Assembly (NCBI RefSeq): GCF_030269765.1 | Contig: NZ_BSTX01000004.1 | Location: 690,990-754,989, forward strand | Origin: Actinorhabdospora filicis | Lineage (GTDB): Bacteria > Actinomycetota > Actinomycetes > Mycobacteriales > Micromonosporaceae | Length of the DNA stretch: 64,000 nucleotides | Direction: 5' to 3' | Shown: positions 1 through 8,247 of the stretch, one piece after another | Numbering within the stretch: position 1 is the stretch's first letter | Layout of the letters: each line of letters begins with the position of its first letter | Made by a program: the position numbers and the translations under genes | The notes under the pieces: generated by a model | Told to the model about the DNA's origin: nothing | The model's database searches: none | Seen by the model: the letters and a program-made list of their open reading frames with translations, nothing else

Positions 1-1015
<1,015 letters not shown>

Positions 1016-1026
1016 GCCGGTGAATA

Positions 1027-1055
1027 GGGTGCGGCGGCCCGAAGCCGCCGCACCC
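1027..1055. terminator. Bidirectional terminator-like hairpin
   Basis: A perfect 12-bp stem (GGGTGCGGCGGC at 1027-1038 with its complement at 1044-1055) and a 5-nt loop lie between thiC and a convergent gene pair. There is no T-run, which is common for actinobacterial intergenic hairpins. Confidence 0.7.
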
Positions 1056-1059
1056 CGCC

Positions 1060-1563
1060 TCACCGGGCTCGCCGCGTCCGCCGCCACCAGTACTGCCCCG
1101 TCAGCGCCATCACCACCGGCCCCCACAGGGCCAGCGGCCCGTAGGCCGCCCAGAACACAGGCACCTGCCAGCCCGCCAGGAACAGAGTGCTGGGACCGCC
1201 GGTGATCTTCGTGCCGAAGGGCACCAGCAGCAGCCCGTAGGTGAAGACCAGCAGCACGAGCGAGCCGAGCCCCGCCGGGATCACCGCCGCCGGGACGGGG
1301 ACGCGCCACCGGCCCAGCCGCTCGCCCCAGCGCGCCACCAGCCCGAAGCAGAGCAGCGCGAGCCCTTCGCTGACGAAGAACAAGGTGATGACGTAGGGCA
1401 GCCCGGCGTGCCCGGTCACCCCCGGCGGCGGGATGGTCATCGGCGCGTCCAGCGCGTGGGCGAAGCGCCACGCGCACGACGGCAGGATCAGGAAGGGCAG
1501 CAGGACCGCCAGCCGCACCGCCCACCGGGGCGCGCCCTCCGCGACGGCTCCGTGGAGCCTCAC
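1060..1563 (-). CDS. Small multi-pass membrane protein, paralogue of upstream gene
   Basis: A protein of about 167 residues with four predicted hydrophobic segments and no family I can name. It is a clear paralogue of the gene just upstream: both share the FGLVARWGER stretch, a proline/leucine-rich PLALW segment near the end and an Arg-rich C-terminus. I chose GTG at 1563, which overlaps the upstream stop as GTGA and implies translational coupling. The longer open frame upstream only mirrors the neighbour. Function unknown. Confidence 0.75.
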   Translation of the reverse strand: MRLHGAVAEGAPRWAVRLAVLLPFLILPSCAWRFAHALDAPMTIPPPGVTGHAGLPYVITLFFVSEGLALLCFGLVARWGERLGRWRVPVPAAVIPAGLGSLVLLVFTYGLLLVPFGTKITGGPSTLFLAGWQVPVFWAAYGPLALWGPVVMALTGQYWWRRTRRAR

Positions 1564-2087
1564 GCCGCCACCGCCCGGGTGCGGCGGCGGTAGTAGTGGA
1601 CGGTGAGGATCGCCAGCAGCGGCGGCCACAGCGCCAGCGGCGCGTAGCAGACCCAGAAGACCGCGACCTGCCAGCCGTGCAGGATCAGCCCGTCGGGCTC
1701 GCCGTTCAGCTTCATGCCCAGGGCCGAGGTCGCCATCGCCCACGGGAAGATCAGCAGCGCCACCGAACCGAGCGCGGCCGGGATCGTGGCGGCCAGGACC
1801 GGGATGCGCCACCCGAAGACGCGTTCGCCCCAGCGGGCGACCAGGCCGAAGGCCAGGAACGCCAGGGCCTCGCTGACCACGCTCAGCGCGATCACGTACC
1901 AGAGCCCGGAGAGCGGGCCCTCGTCCGGCGGGGCGTCGGAGTGCTCCAGGATCGGCACGTTCAGGGCCAACAGGATCCGCCAGATCCCCGAGGGCAGGGC
2001 CAGCAGGCTGATGACGAGGGCGGTCCGGACGGCCCAGCGGGGGACACCGGCGGCGAGCTGGCCGTGCAGGCGGCTCAGACGGCTCAT
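1560..2087 (-). CDS. Small multi-pass membrane protein
   Basis: A 175-residue protein starting MSRLSRLHGQ, with four hydrophobic segments: roughly residues 20-45, 62-85, 95-118 and 140-162. It ends in a basic tail (HYYRRRTR). It forms a two-gene unit with the paralogue downstream. The pair has the look of a local duplication. No enzymatic motif is visible and I do not recognise a named function. Confidence 0.75.
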   Translation of the reverse strand: MSRLSRLHGQLAAGVPRWAVRTALVISLLALPSGIWRILLALNVPILEHSDAPPDEGPLSGLWYVIALSVVSEALAFLAFGLVARWGERVFGWRIPVLAATIPAALGSVALLIFPWAMATSALGMKLNGEPDGLILHGWQVAVFWVCYAPLALWPPLLAILTVHYYRRRTRAVAA

Positions 2088-2524
2088 GACTACTCCTTGA
2101 TGGGGAACGCCATGAGCCTCGCGCCGGACGGGGGCCGCTCACGTCCCGCGCGGGAGGGGACACCATCCCCCGGGCAGGGGAGAGGACGTGCCGGCCGGTG
2201 ACACCGGCCACAACCACGGGGACGGTCCCGGGCACGGGAGTGGCCCCCGTCACCGCCGCCCGCGTGAGGCGCCCGCGAGGCCGCGACCCGCACCACACCG
2301 CCCGGCCTCGTCACCCGCCGGGGCGTGCGGATAGACTTCGCAGCGGACACCAGCGCCTCCCCGCCCCCGAATCACCTCGGGATTTTCGCGCGGGGTAGAC
2401 TCGCGGACTGTTGTGCGAGCGTACGGACACCTACGTGAAACGTGTGTGCCCAGTTCAGGTACGCTCAGGCGATCGGCGCGGTCTTCGCGCGCCCACACAC
2501 CGACGATGAGAGCAAGGTAGACCT
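2088..2524. other. Intergenic region upstream of rplM
   Basis: These 437 bases separate the divergent membrane-protein pair from rplM and must carry both promoters. A TAGACT hexamer at 2396-2401 and TTGTGC (2411-2416) with TACGTG (2432-2437) are weak promoter candidates for the ribosomal operon. I see no gene or clear structured RNA. Confidence 0.4.
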
Positions 2525-2968
2525 GTGCCTACGTACAGCCCGAAGCCGGGTGACATCACTCGCGAGTGGCATGTCATCGACGCGACCGACGTTGTGCTCG
2601 GCCGTCTCGCCACCCACGCCGCCACGCTGCTGCGGGGCAAGCACAAGCCGACGTTCGCGCCGCACGCGGACACCGGCGACTTCGTGATCATCGTCAATGC
2701 CGGCAAGGTCGCCCTTACCGGTAACAAGCGTGAGCAGAAGATCGCCTACCGTCACTCCGGCTACCCGGGCGGTCTGAAGAAGACCAAGTACTCGGAGCTG
2801 CTGGACAACAAGCCCGAGCGCGCTGTCATGCTCGCGATCAAGGGCATGCTGCCCCACAACAAGCTCGGCCGCCAGCTGCTCACCAAGCTGAAGGTCTACG
2901 CCGGCGCGGAGCACCCGCACGCCGCGCAGCAGCCGCAGCCGTTCGAGATCAAGCAGATCGCGCAGTAG
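2525..2968 (+). CDS. rplM: 50S ribosomal protein L13
   Basis: A 147-residue L13 of the large ribosomal subunit. The N-terminus (MPTYSPKPGDITREWHVIDA) and the central VGPHADTGD-type segment, here FAPHADTGDFVIIVNA, are family signatures, and the length is normal. The start is GTG at 2525 behind a weak AAGGTAG. It is followed 28 nt later by rpsI, the standard bacterial L13-S9 operon. Confidence 0.98.
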   Translation: MPTYSPKPGDITREWHVIDATDVVLGRLATHAATLLRGKHKPTFAPHADTGDFVIIVNAGKVALTGNKREQKIAYRHSGYPGGLKKTKYSELLDNKPERAVMLAIKGMLPHNKLGRQLLTKLKVYAGAEHPHAAQQPQPFEIKQIAQ

Positions 2969-2996
2969 GCGCGGCTAAGGAAGCGTGAAGGAACAG

Positions 2997-3515
2997 ATGA
3001 CCGAGCCGACGACCGCCGTTGAGGCGACCGACGACATCACCGCCGACGTCCCGGCCGTTCCCGCCGTGGACGAAGTGCCGGCCGTTCCCGCCGTGGCCGA
3101 GGTCGCCGCGCCGTACGTGCCGCGCATGGACAAGCCCGTCCAGACCGTCGGCCGCCGCAAGAAGGCGATCGTCCGCGCTCGCCTGAAGCCGGGCACGGGC
3201 AAGTTCGTGCTGAACGGCCGCACCCTGGAGGACTACTTCCCCAGCGCGGTCAGCCAGCAGATCGTCAAGGAGCCCCTGGTCACCATCGACCGGGTCGAGA
3301 CCTTCGACATCTTCGCCAACCTCAAGGGCGGCGGCATCACCGGCCAGGCCGGCGCGCTGCGCCTGGCGATCGCCCGCGCGCTCATCGAGATCGACCCCGA
3401 CGCGCGCCCGGAGCTCAAGAAGGCCGGCTTCCTCACCCGGGACGCCCGTGCCACCGAGCGCAAGAAGTACGGCCTGAAGAAGGCCCGCAAGGCTCCGCAG
3501 TTCTCCAAGCGGTAA
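2997..3515 (+). CDS. rpsI: 30S ribosomal protein S9
   Basis: S9 of the small ribosomal subunit. The conserved domain begins near residue 47 (VGRRKKAIVRARL) and ends in the basic tail KAPQFSKR that reaches the decoding centre. I chose ATG 2997, which has GAAGGA five bases upstream; GTG 2985 is an alternative. The first 45 residues form an acidic Pro/Val/Ala-rich extension with a repeated VPAVPAV unit, typical of actinobacterial S9. Confidence 0.97.
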   Translation: MTEPTTAVEATDDITADVPAVPAVDEVPAVPAVAEVAAPYVPRMDKPVQTVGRRKKAIVRARLKPGTGKFVLNGRTLEDYFPSAVSQQIVKEPLVTIDRVETFDIFANLKGGGITGQAGALRLAIARALIEIDPDARPELKKAGFLTRDARATERKKYGLKKARKAPQFSKR

Positions 3516-3530
3516 CCAGATCCTGGCGTT

Positions 3531-3574
3531 CGAAGCCGCCGGGGACGTCGTGCGGCGTTCCCCCGGCGGCTTCG
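3531..3574 (+). terminator. Hairpin between rpsI and glmM
   Basis: A perfect 14-bp stem (CGAAGCCGCCGGGG at 3531-3544 with its complement at 3561-3574) and a 16-nt loop follow rpsI by 15 bases. It may end or attenuate the ribosomal transcript before glmM. No T-run follows. Confidence 0.6.
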
Positions 3575-3603
3575 GCGTATTCAGCAGACGGAAGGTTTTC
3601 GGT

Positions 3604-4929
3604 ATGGGTCGGCTGTTCGGTACCGACGGGGTGCGAGGCCTCGCCAATGACAAGCTCACGCCGCAGCTGGCGACGGCCCTGGCCGAAGCCGCTGTGCACG
3701 TGCTTTCTGACGCGGGCAACAAACGCCCCTTGGCGCTGATCGGCCGCGACTCGCGCGCCAGCGGCGAGATGCTGGAGGCCGCCGTCATCGCCGGTCTGCT
3801 CAGCGTCGGCGCCGACGTGATCCGGGTCGGCGTGCTGCCCAGCCCCGCGATCGCCTACCTGACCGCCGACACCGGCGCCGACATCGGCGTCATGCTGTCG
3901 GCCAGCCACAACCCCATGCCCGACAACGGCATCAAGTTCTTCGCCGCCGGCGGCCACAAGCTGCCCGACGAGGTCGAGGACCGCATCGAGGCCGCGCTGG
4001 AGCGCGAGCACCCGCGTCCCACCGGCGCCGAGATCGGCCGCCTGCGCGACCTCACCGACGGCGCCGAGCGCTACACCGCGCACCTGGTGTCCACCGTGGA
4101 CGCCGACCTGTCCGGGCTCAAGATCGTGGTCGACTGCGCCAACGGCGCCGCCTCCGACGTCGCCCCCGAGGCCCTGCGCCGCCTGGGCGCCGAGGTCATC
4201 GCCATCCACGCCGAGCCCGACGGCCTCAACATCAACGAGAACTGCGGCTCCACGCACATGGACTCGCTGCGCGCGAAGGTCCTGGAAACCGGCGCCGACA
4301 TCGGCTTCGCCCTCGACGGCGACGCCGACCGCTGCCTCGCCTCGGCCGCCGACGGCTCCGAAGTGGACGGCGACGCGATCATGGCGATCCTGGCGCTGCA
4401 CATGAAACGCGCCGGGAACCTCGCCGGCGACACCCTCGTCGCCACCGTCATGAGCAACCTCGGCCTCCACCACGCGATGCGGGACGCCGGAATCACCCTC
4501 GTGACCACCGCCGTCGGCGACCGCTACGTGCTGGAAACCCTGCGCGCCAAGGACTTCAGCCTCGGCGGCGAACAGTCCGGGCACATCGTCATGCCCGCCT
4601 ACGCCACCACCGGCGACGGCACCCTCACCTCCCTCCACCTGGCCGCCTCCGTGGTCGAGACCGGCAAGGGCATCGGCGAACTCGCCGCGGTCGTCCGCCG
4701 CCTCCCGCAGGTCCTGCTGAACGTCCCCGTCGGCGACAAGAACGTGGTGAACACCCAGGCGGTCCGCGACGTCCTCGACGAACAGGCCGGAGTCCTCGGC
4801 GAGGACGGGCGGATCCTGCTGCGGCCGAGTGGGACCGAACCGCTGGTGCGGGTGATGGTCGAGGCGGACACTGCTGAACGCGCGCACGCGGTGGCGGACA
4901 CGGTGGCCGCCGCGGTGCGGGCGGGGTAG
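3604..4929 (+). CDS. glmM: Phosphoglucosamine mutase
   Basis: Converts glucosamine-6-phosphate to glucosamine-1-phosphate for UDP-GlcNAc and cell-wall synthesis. The 441-residue protein starts MGRLFGTDGVRG, has the phosphoserine loop SASHNPMPDNG (about residue 100), the metal loop DGDADRC (about 239-245) and the phosphate loop RPSGTEPLVRVM near the end. All four alpha-phosphohexomutase domains are complete. Its partner glmS lies in the same window at 44.3-46.1 kb. A strong rho-independent terminator follows. Confidence 0.98.
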   Translation: MGRLFGTDGVRGLANDKLTPQLATALAEAAVHVLSDAGNKRPLALIGRDSRASGEMLEAAVIAGLLSVGADVIRVGVLPSPAIAYLTADTGADIGVMLSASHNPMPDNGIKFFAAGGHKLPDEVEDRIEAALEREHPRPTGAEIGRLRDLTDGAERYTAHLVSTVDADLSGLKIVVDCANGAASDVAPEALRRLGAEVIAIHAEPDGLNINENCGSTHMDSLRAKVLETGADIGFALDGDADRCLASAADGSEVDGDAIMAILALHMKRAGNLAGDTLVATVMSNLGLHHAMRDAGITLVTTAVGDRYVLETLRAKDFSLGGEQSGHIVMPAYATTGDGTLTSLHLAASVVETGKGIGELAAVVRRLPQVLLNVPVGDKNVVNTQAVRDVLDEQAGVLGEDGRILLRPSGTEPLVRVMVEADTAERAHAVADTVAAAVRAG

Positions 4930-4952
4930 GGCGGGGGCACTCGCTTGAGAGG

Positions 4953-4981
4953 AGAGCCGGGGCGGCGCCCCGGCTCTTTTT
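4953..4981 (+). terminator. Rho-independent terminator after glmM
   Basis: An 11-bp perfect stem (AGAGCCGGGGC and complement), a GGC loop and a run of T's directly after the stem form a textbook intrinsic terminator 24 bases after the glmM stop. Confidence 0.92.
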
Positions 4982-5470
4982 GTGGGTGCGTGGGTGCGTG
5001 GGTGCTCGCGGCCGGTGGGTTGGCTGCGGCTCTGCGTGGTGCTCAAGGGGCTTTGCCCCCTGGACCCCCACCAGGGAACTCCGTCCCCTGGACCCCGGAA
5101 GTCAAAACACTTCCCCCGAGCCGGAGGCGGGCTTAGCTCCTCGGCACACGGTGATTCGTGGCTCTGGGGGTTGGTTGCGCCGCTGCACGCGCGCGTCCGG
5201 CTTCACCACACGATCAAGACACTTCTCTCACGTGGGTGGTCGCTGCCCTGTCTTGGCTTGCGGCTGCCCTTGCCCTGCGGCTGCCGCTGGCCGTCCACTT
5301 GGGACGGCCGCGCAGCCTTCATAGGGTGTCCCGCCGAGATCATCATCGGAAGCGGCGCGGTTTCATTGGAAGAAGTAGCCGCGTCCTGCGCACCGGCGGA
5401 ACACCCACCACGCTAACCCCGCCCACCCGGGCCGGCAACCGCTTATGGACCCACCACTCCGGTTTCGGAG
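4982..5470. other. Intergenic region with GC-rich repeats
   Basis: No convincing gene is present. It contains a short tandem GTGGGTGC run just after 4980, small hairpins at 5047-5059 (GGGGC/GCCCC) and 5071-5091, and two copies of CCCCTGGACCCC, a type of low-complexity repeat often seen between actinomycete genes. A perfect 7-bp hairpin with a GTTT loop at 5455-5472 abuts the promoter of the next gene. Confidence 0.5.
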
Positions 5471-5500
5471 TGTGACGGGCCCGCCGCGTTCGGCTAGGGT
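5471..5500 (+). promoter_or_regulatory. Putative promoter of a leaderless gene
   Basis: TGTGAC (5471-5476) and TAGGGT (5495-5500) are 18 bp apart, and the -10 element lies 7 bases before the ATG at 5508, so transcription would begin at the start codon. The hairpin at 5455-5472 overlaps the -35 and could be an operator. Confidence 0.55.
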
Positions 5501-5507
5501 CGATTCC

Positions 5508-6284
5508 ATGCCCTCGCGCAACAGGTTCCGCGCGTTGTCCGGCGAACACCGGTTAGGTGCCGTCGTCCGCGTTCACCGCGAGCGTCATCCCGTCTGGTCC
5601 GGGTGGGCCAGGTACGCCGCCACCGTGGCGGGAGTCGCCGCGGTGCTCTGCGCCGTGCGCGATCCCGACCTGTCGGTGTCGATCCTGCTGGCCACCGGCA
5701 CCGTGATCTACGGGCACGCGCTCCTCGCCGAAATACCCGCGCCCGCCGGGCGGCGCTGGATCGCCGTCTGCGACGGCGGATTCATCGTCGTGTCCGAATG
5801 GGACGGACCGGTGGCCATGCGCTGGACATCGGTCAACGCGACCCTGCGGGTCACCCGCAAAGGCGTCTCCTGGACGCCGTACGTGTTCTACCAGCCCTAC
5901 CAGGTCTACGGCCGGACCACCGACGGGCGCGCGCTGTGCGTCCCCATCGGCACGTTCGTCGCACAGGACCTGCTGGTGGAGACCATCGAAGCCCGCGTCT
6001 CCGAGCGGCTCATGGTGCGCGCCCGGCGCGCGCTGGAAGCCACCGGCCGCGCCGACTTCGGGCCCGTGTCGATAGTGGACGGCGGCATCGAGGTCCGGGT
6101 CGGCGACCTGGAACTGACCGTGCCGCGCAAGGCCTTCCTCGCCGACGACTCGCGCATCATGCTGCTGACCCCACCGGAAGGGTATCCGCAGCTGGCGGCC
6201 ATCCCGGTGAACCGGGTGATGCTGCGGCTGCTGGCCGAACGCCGCGAAGGCGTGAAGTCCATTGAGGACGGCCGCGAGGCTTAA
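5508..6284 (+). CDS. Membrane-anchored protein with PH-like domain, unknown function
   Basis: A 258-residue protein. Two hydrophobic segments (about residues 25-48 and 53-70) are followed by a beta-rich part (RRWIAVCDGGFIVVSEWDG onward) that resembles the bacterial PH-like or DUF6585-type fold; this assignment is from pattern only. No catalytic motif is visible. I chose ATG 5508 because a -10 hexamer sits 7 bases upstream, rather than an earlier ATG at 5445. It ends 5 bases before the promoter of the Y-like RNAs. Confidence 0.75.
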   Translation: MPSRNRFRALSGEHRLGAVVRVHRERHPVWSGWARYAATVAGVAAVLCAVRDPDLSVSILLATGTVIYGHALLAEIPAPAGRRWIAVCDGGFIVVSEWDGPVAMRWTSVNATLRVTRKGVSWTPYVFYQPYQVYGRTTDGRALCVPIGTFVAQDLLVETIEARVSERLMVRARRALEATGRADFGPVSIVDGGIEVRVGDLELTVPRKAFLADDSRIMLLTPPEGYPQLAAIPVNRVMLRLLAERREGVKSIEDGREA

Positions 6285-6288
6285 TGCG

Positions 6289-6317
6289 TTGAGGCGCCCG
6301 TGAGGCGTCCGTATGGT
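6289..6317 (+). promoter_or_regulatory. Sigma70-type promoter for YrlA-like RNA 1
   Basis: TTGAGG (6289-6294) and TATGGT (6312-6317) are separated by exactly 17 bp. The predicted start near 6324 coincides with the 5' edge of the first structured RNA, which supports both calls. Confidence 0.65.
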
Positions 6318-6323
6318 TGGGAT

Positions 6324-6465
6324 CGCGCTCCTCCCGGTGCGCAGACCGCGGCTACTTCGGGTCGAGGGTTCGAATCCCTCCATCCCCTCGGGGATGTAGC
6401 TCAGATGGCAGAGCAGGACCGGACCTTCTCCGGCTGCCCGCGGTCGGCTTGTTCTCGGGAGGGCG
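6324..6465 (+). ncRNA. yrlA: YrlA-like Y RNA with permuted tRNA module (copy 1)
   Basis: The order is: outer stem strand 6330-6336, GTGCGCA, inner stem strand 6344-6351, T arm (6364-6380, loop TTCGAAT), closed acceptor-like stem (CATCCC/GGGATG, 6381-6396, loop CTCG), TA, D arm (6399-6414), inner stem strand 6438-6445, a 10-nt strand, outer stem strand 6456-6462. Thus the tRNA elements appear in permuted order with a Y-type stem in place of the anticodon arm. This matches the published architecture of bacterial YrlA RNAs, which bind Rsr. The rsr gene follows downstream. The call is from hand folding; ends are approximate. Confidence 0.82.
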
Positions 6466-6474
6466 TCCAGGCAT

Positions 6475-6620
6475 GGGCACCCGGTGCGCAGACGAGGGTT
6501 ACTTCGACTGTTAATCGGGAGGTCGCGGGTTCGAGTCCCGCCCGGATCCACCAAACCATGGGTCCGGTAGCTCAGAGGCAGAGCGCCAACGTTCCTTCGT
6601 CACTTCGATCTCGGGTGCCC
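6475..6620 (+). ncRNA. yrlA: YrlA-like Y RNA with permuted tRNA module (copy 2)
   Basis: Same plan as copy 1 with different base pairs: outer stem 6475-6483/6612-6620 (9 bp), identical GTGCGCA (6484-6490), inner stem 6491-6498/6594-6601, T arm 6525-6541 (loop TTCGAGT), acceptor-like stem 6542-6548/6561-6567 with a 12-nt loop containing CACCA, D arm 6570-6584. The internal loop is 7 by 10 nt in both copies. The outer, inner, T and acceptor stems all show compensatory changes between copies, which is strong support for the fold. No clear promoter of its own is visible, so it may be made with copy 1. Confidence 0.8.
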
Positions 6621-6685
6621 TTGCGTGGACGTACGTCCCTCCCATTCCCTCAAGGTGCCAGTTCCCTAAGGTGGTGTCTTCAGCC

Positions 6686-8194
6686 ATGGCCCGATTCAAC
6701 AAGACCGCCCAGACGCGGCGCCATTCTGTTCCGACCGCCGAGCGCGGCATGGGCCACCGGCGGGACGCCAAGGGTGAACTGTTCCTGCTCGCGGTGTCCA
6801 CTCTGGGCGGTGCGAACGCCTTCTACGAGTCGGCCGAGGAGCGTGACAAGCGCCTGGTCGGCCTGGTCCGCAAGGTCGCGGTGAGCGATCCCGACTGGAT
6901 CGCGGCGTTCCTGTCGTGGCTGCGGAACACCGCCAACCTGCGCAGTGTCTCGCTGATCGGCGGCCTGGAGGCCGCTAGCGCGCTGGCCGCCGTGGGCATC
7001 CCCGGCGGGCGGTCCATCGTGGACTCCGTCCTCCAGCGCGCCGACGAGCCCGGCGAGGCCCTCGCGTACTGGTTCGCCACCCACGGGCGGGTCATGCCCA
7101 AGCCCGTGAAGCGGGGCATCGCCGACGCCGCGACGCGGCTCTACGACGAGTTCGCGCTGCTCAAGTACGACACCGCCGCGCGCGGGTTCCGCTTCGGTGA
7201 CGTCCTGGAGCTCACCCACGCCAAGGCCCGTACCCCCGAGCAGGGCGCGCTGTTCCGGCACGCCATCGACCGGCGCCACGGACGCGGTGAGGCGATCGCG
7301 GAGTCGCTGACCACGCTGCGGGCCCGCGCCGAGCTGATGGCGGTCCCCGTCAAGAACCGCGCCCGGGTGGCCCGGGACGCCGAGCGGCTCAAGTCCGCCG
7401 GGATGACCTGGGAGGCCCTCGCGGGCTGGAAGCAGAGCCCGATGGACGCCGACGCGTGGCGCTCGGCCCTGCCGACCATGGGTTACATGGCGCGGCTGCG
7501 GAACCTGCGCAACCTCGACCAGGCCGGGGTGGACGACGCCACGGCCGCGCTGGTCGCCGAGGGCCTGGCCGACCCGGCCAAGGTCGCCCGGTCCAAGCAG
7601 CTCCCGATGCGCTTCCTGGCGGCGCACCGGGCGGTCGGCTCGCTGCGGTGGGCGTCCTCGCTGGAGGCCGCGCTCAACCACAGCCTCGCCAACGTCCCGT
7701 TCCTGCGGGGACGGACGCTGGTGCTGGTGGACCGCTCCGGCTCGATGTTCTTCTCGACCTCGGAGGCCACCGGGCTGAAGTTCGCCGACCTGGCCGCCGT
7801 CTTCGGCGCGGCGCTGGCGCTGCGGGCGGAGAAGGCCGAGCTCGTGGAGTTCGGCACCACCTCGCGCGGTGTCGGGTACCGGCGCGGCGACTCGGTCCTG
7901 ACGGTCGTCGGGCGCTTCCACGACCTCGGCGGCACCAACACCGAGGCGGCCGTCAAGCGCTGGTACCGCAACCACGACCGGGTGATCATCGTGACCGACG
8001 AGCAGTCGGCCGGCGGCGACCCGCTCGCCTCGATCCCCGACACGGTGCCGGTGTACACGTGGAACCTGGTCGGCTACCGCGTCGGGCACGGCGTGCCGCG
8101 CGGACGCCGGTACACCTTCGGTGGCCTCAGCGACGCCGCGTTCGGCCTGATCCCGCTCATCGAGGCGGGCGAGGACGCGCGCTGGCCGTTCTGA
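6686..8194 (+). CDS. rsr: Ro60-family TROVE/vWA protein (Rsr)
   Basis: Ring-shaped RNA-binding protein, homologue of the Ro autoantigen, that holds Y RNAs and works with exonucleases in RNA quality control. The 502-residue protein has an N-terminal HEAT-like TROVE domain (residues 1 to about 335) and a C-terminal vWA domain with the MIDAS motif DRSGSM at about 349-354. I chose ATG 6686 with AAGGTGG 11 bases upstream; the GTG at 6671 overlaps that ribosome binding site. It lies about 65 bp after two YrlA-like RNAs, the arrangement known for bacterial Ro-Y RNA loci. Confidence 0.95.
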   Translation: MARFNKTAQTRRHSVPTAERGMGHRRDAKGELFLLAVSTLGGANAFYESAEERDKRLVGLVRKVAVSDPDWIAAFLSWLRNTANLRSVSLIGGLEAASALAAVGIPGGRSIVDSVLQRADEPGEALAYWFATHGRVMPKPVKRGIADAATRLYDEFALLKYDTAARGFRFGDVLELTHAKARTPEQGALFRHAIDRRHGRGEAIAESLTTLRARAELMAVPVKNRARVARDAERLKSAGMTWEALAGWKQSPMDADAWRSALPTMGYMARLRNLRNLDQAGVDDATAALVAEGLADPAKVARSKQLPMRFLAAHRAVGSLRWASSLEAALNHSLANVPFLRGRTLVLVDRSGSMFFSTSEATGLKFADLAAVFGAALALRAEKAELVEFGTTSRGVGYRRGDSVLTVVGRFHDLGGTNTEAAVKRWYRNHDRVIIVTDEQSAGGDPLASIPDTVPVYTWNLVGYRVGHGVPRGRRYTFGGLSDAAFGLIPLIEAGEDARWPF

Positions 8195-8211
8195 AAGACC
8201 GGGAACGTCGT

Positions 8212-8240
8212 GAAGCCCGGCTCGTCATGAGCCGGGCTTC
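8212..8240. terminator. Bidirectional hairpin between convergent genes
   Basis: A perfect 12-bp stem (GAAGCCCGGCTC/GAGCCGGGCTTC) with a 5-nt loop lies between the stops of rsr and the APS kinase gene. No T-run follows. Confidence 0.75.
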
Positions 8241-8247
8241 CTCGCCG

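Noticed and set aside
1060..2298. Single 412-codon gene on the minus strand
   Set aside because: The upstream two thirds mirror the 1560-2087 gene in another frame; the GTGA overlap at 1560-1563 defines the true start.
3433..5046. 537-codon minus-strand frame opposite rpsI and glmM
   Set aside because: Mirror of two certain genes; typical GC-rich antisense open frame.
6324..6620. Ordinary tRNA genes, suggested by T-arm and D-arm sequences
   Set aside because: The halves are in reversed order and the 5' and 3' ends of each unit pair as Y-type stems; no normal cloverleaf can be drawn with matching acceptor strands in tRNA order.
6300..6884. Open frame of 194 codons across the RNA pair and the start of rsr
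   Set aside because: It runs through the structured RNAs and the rsr start in another frame, with low-complexity content and no ribosome binding site.
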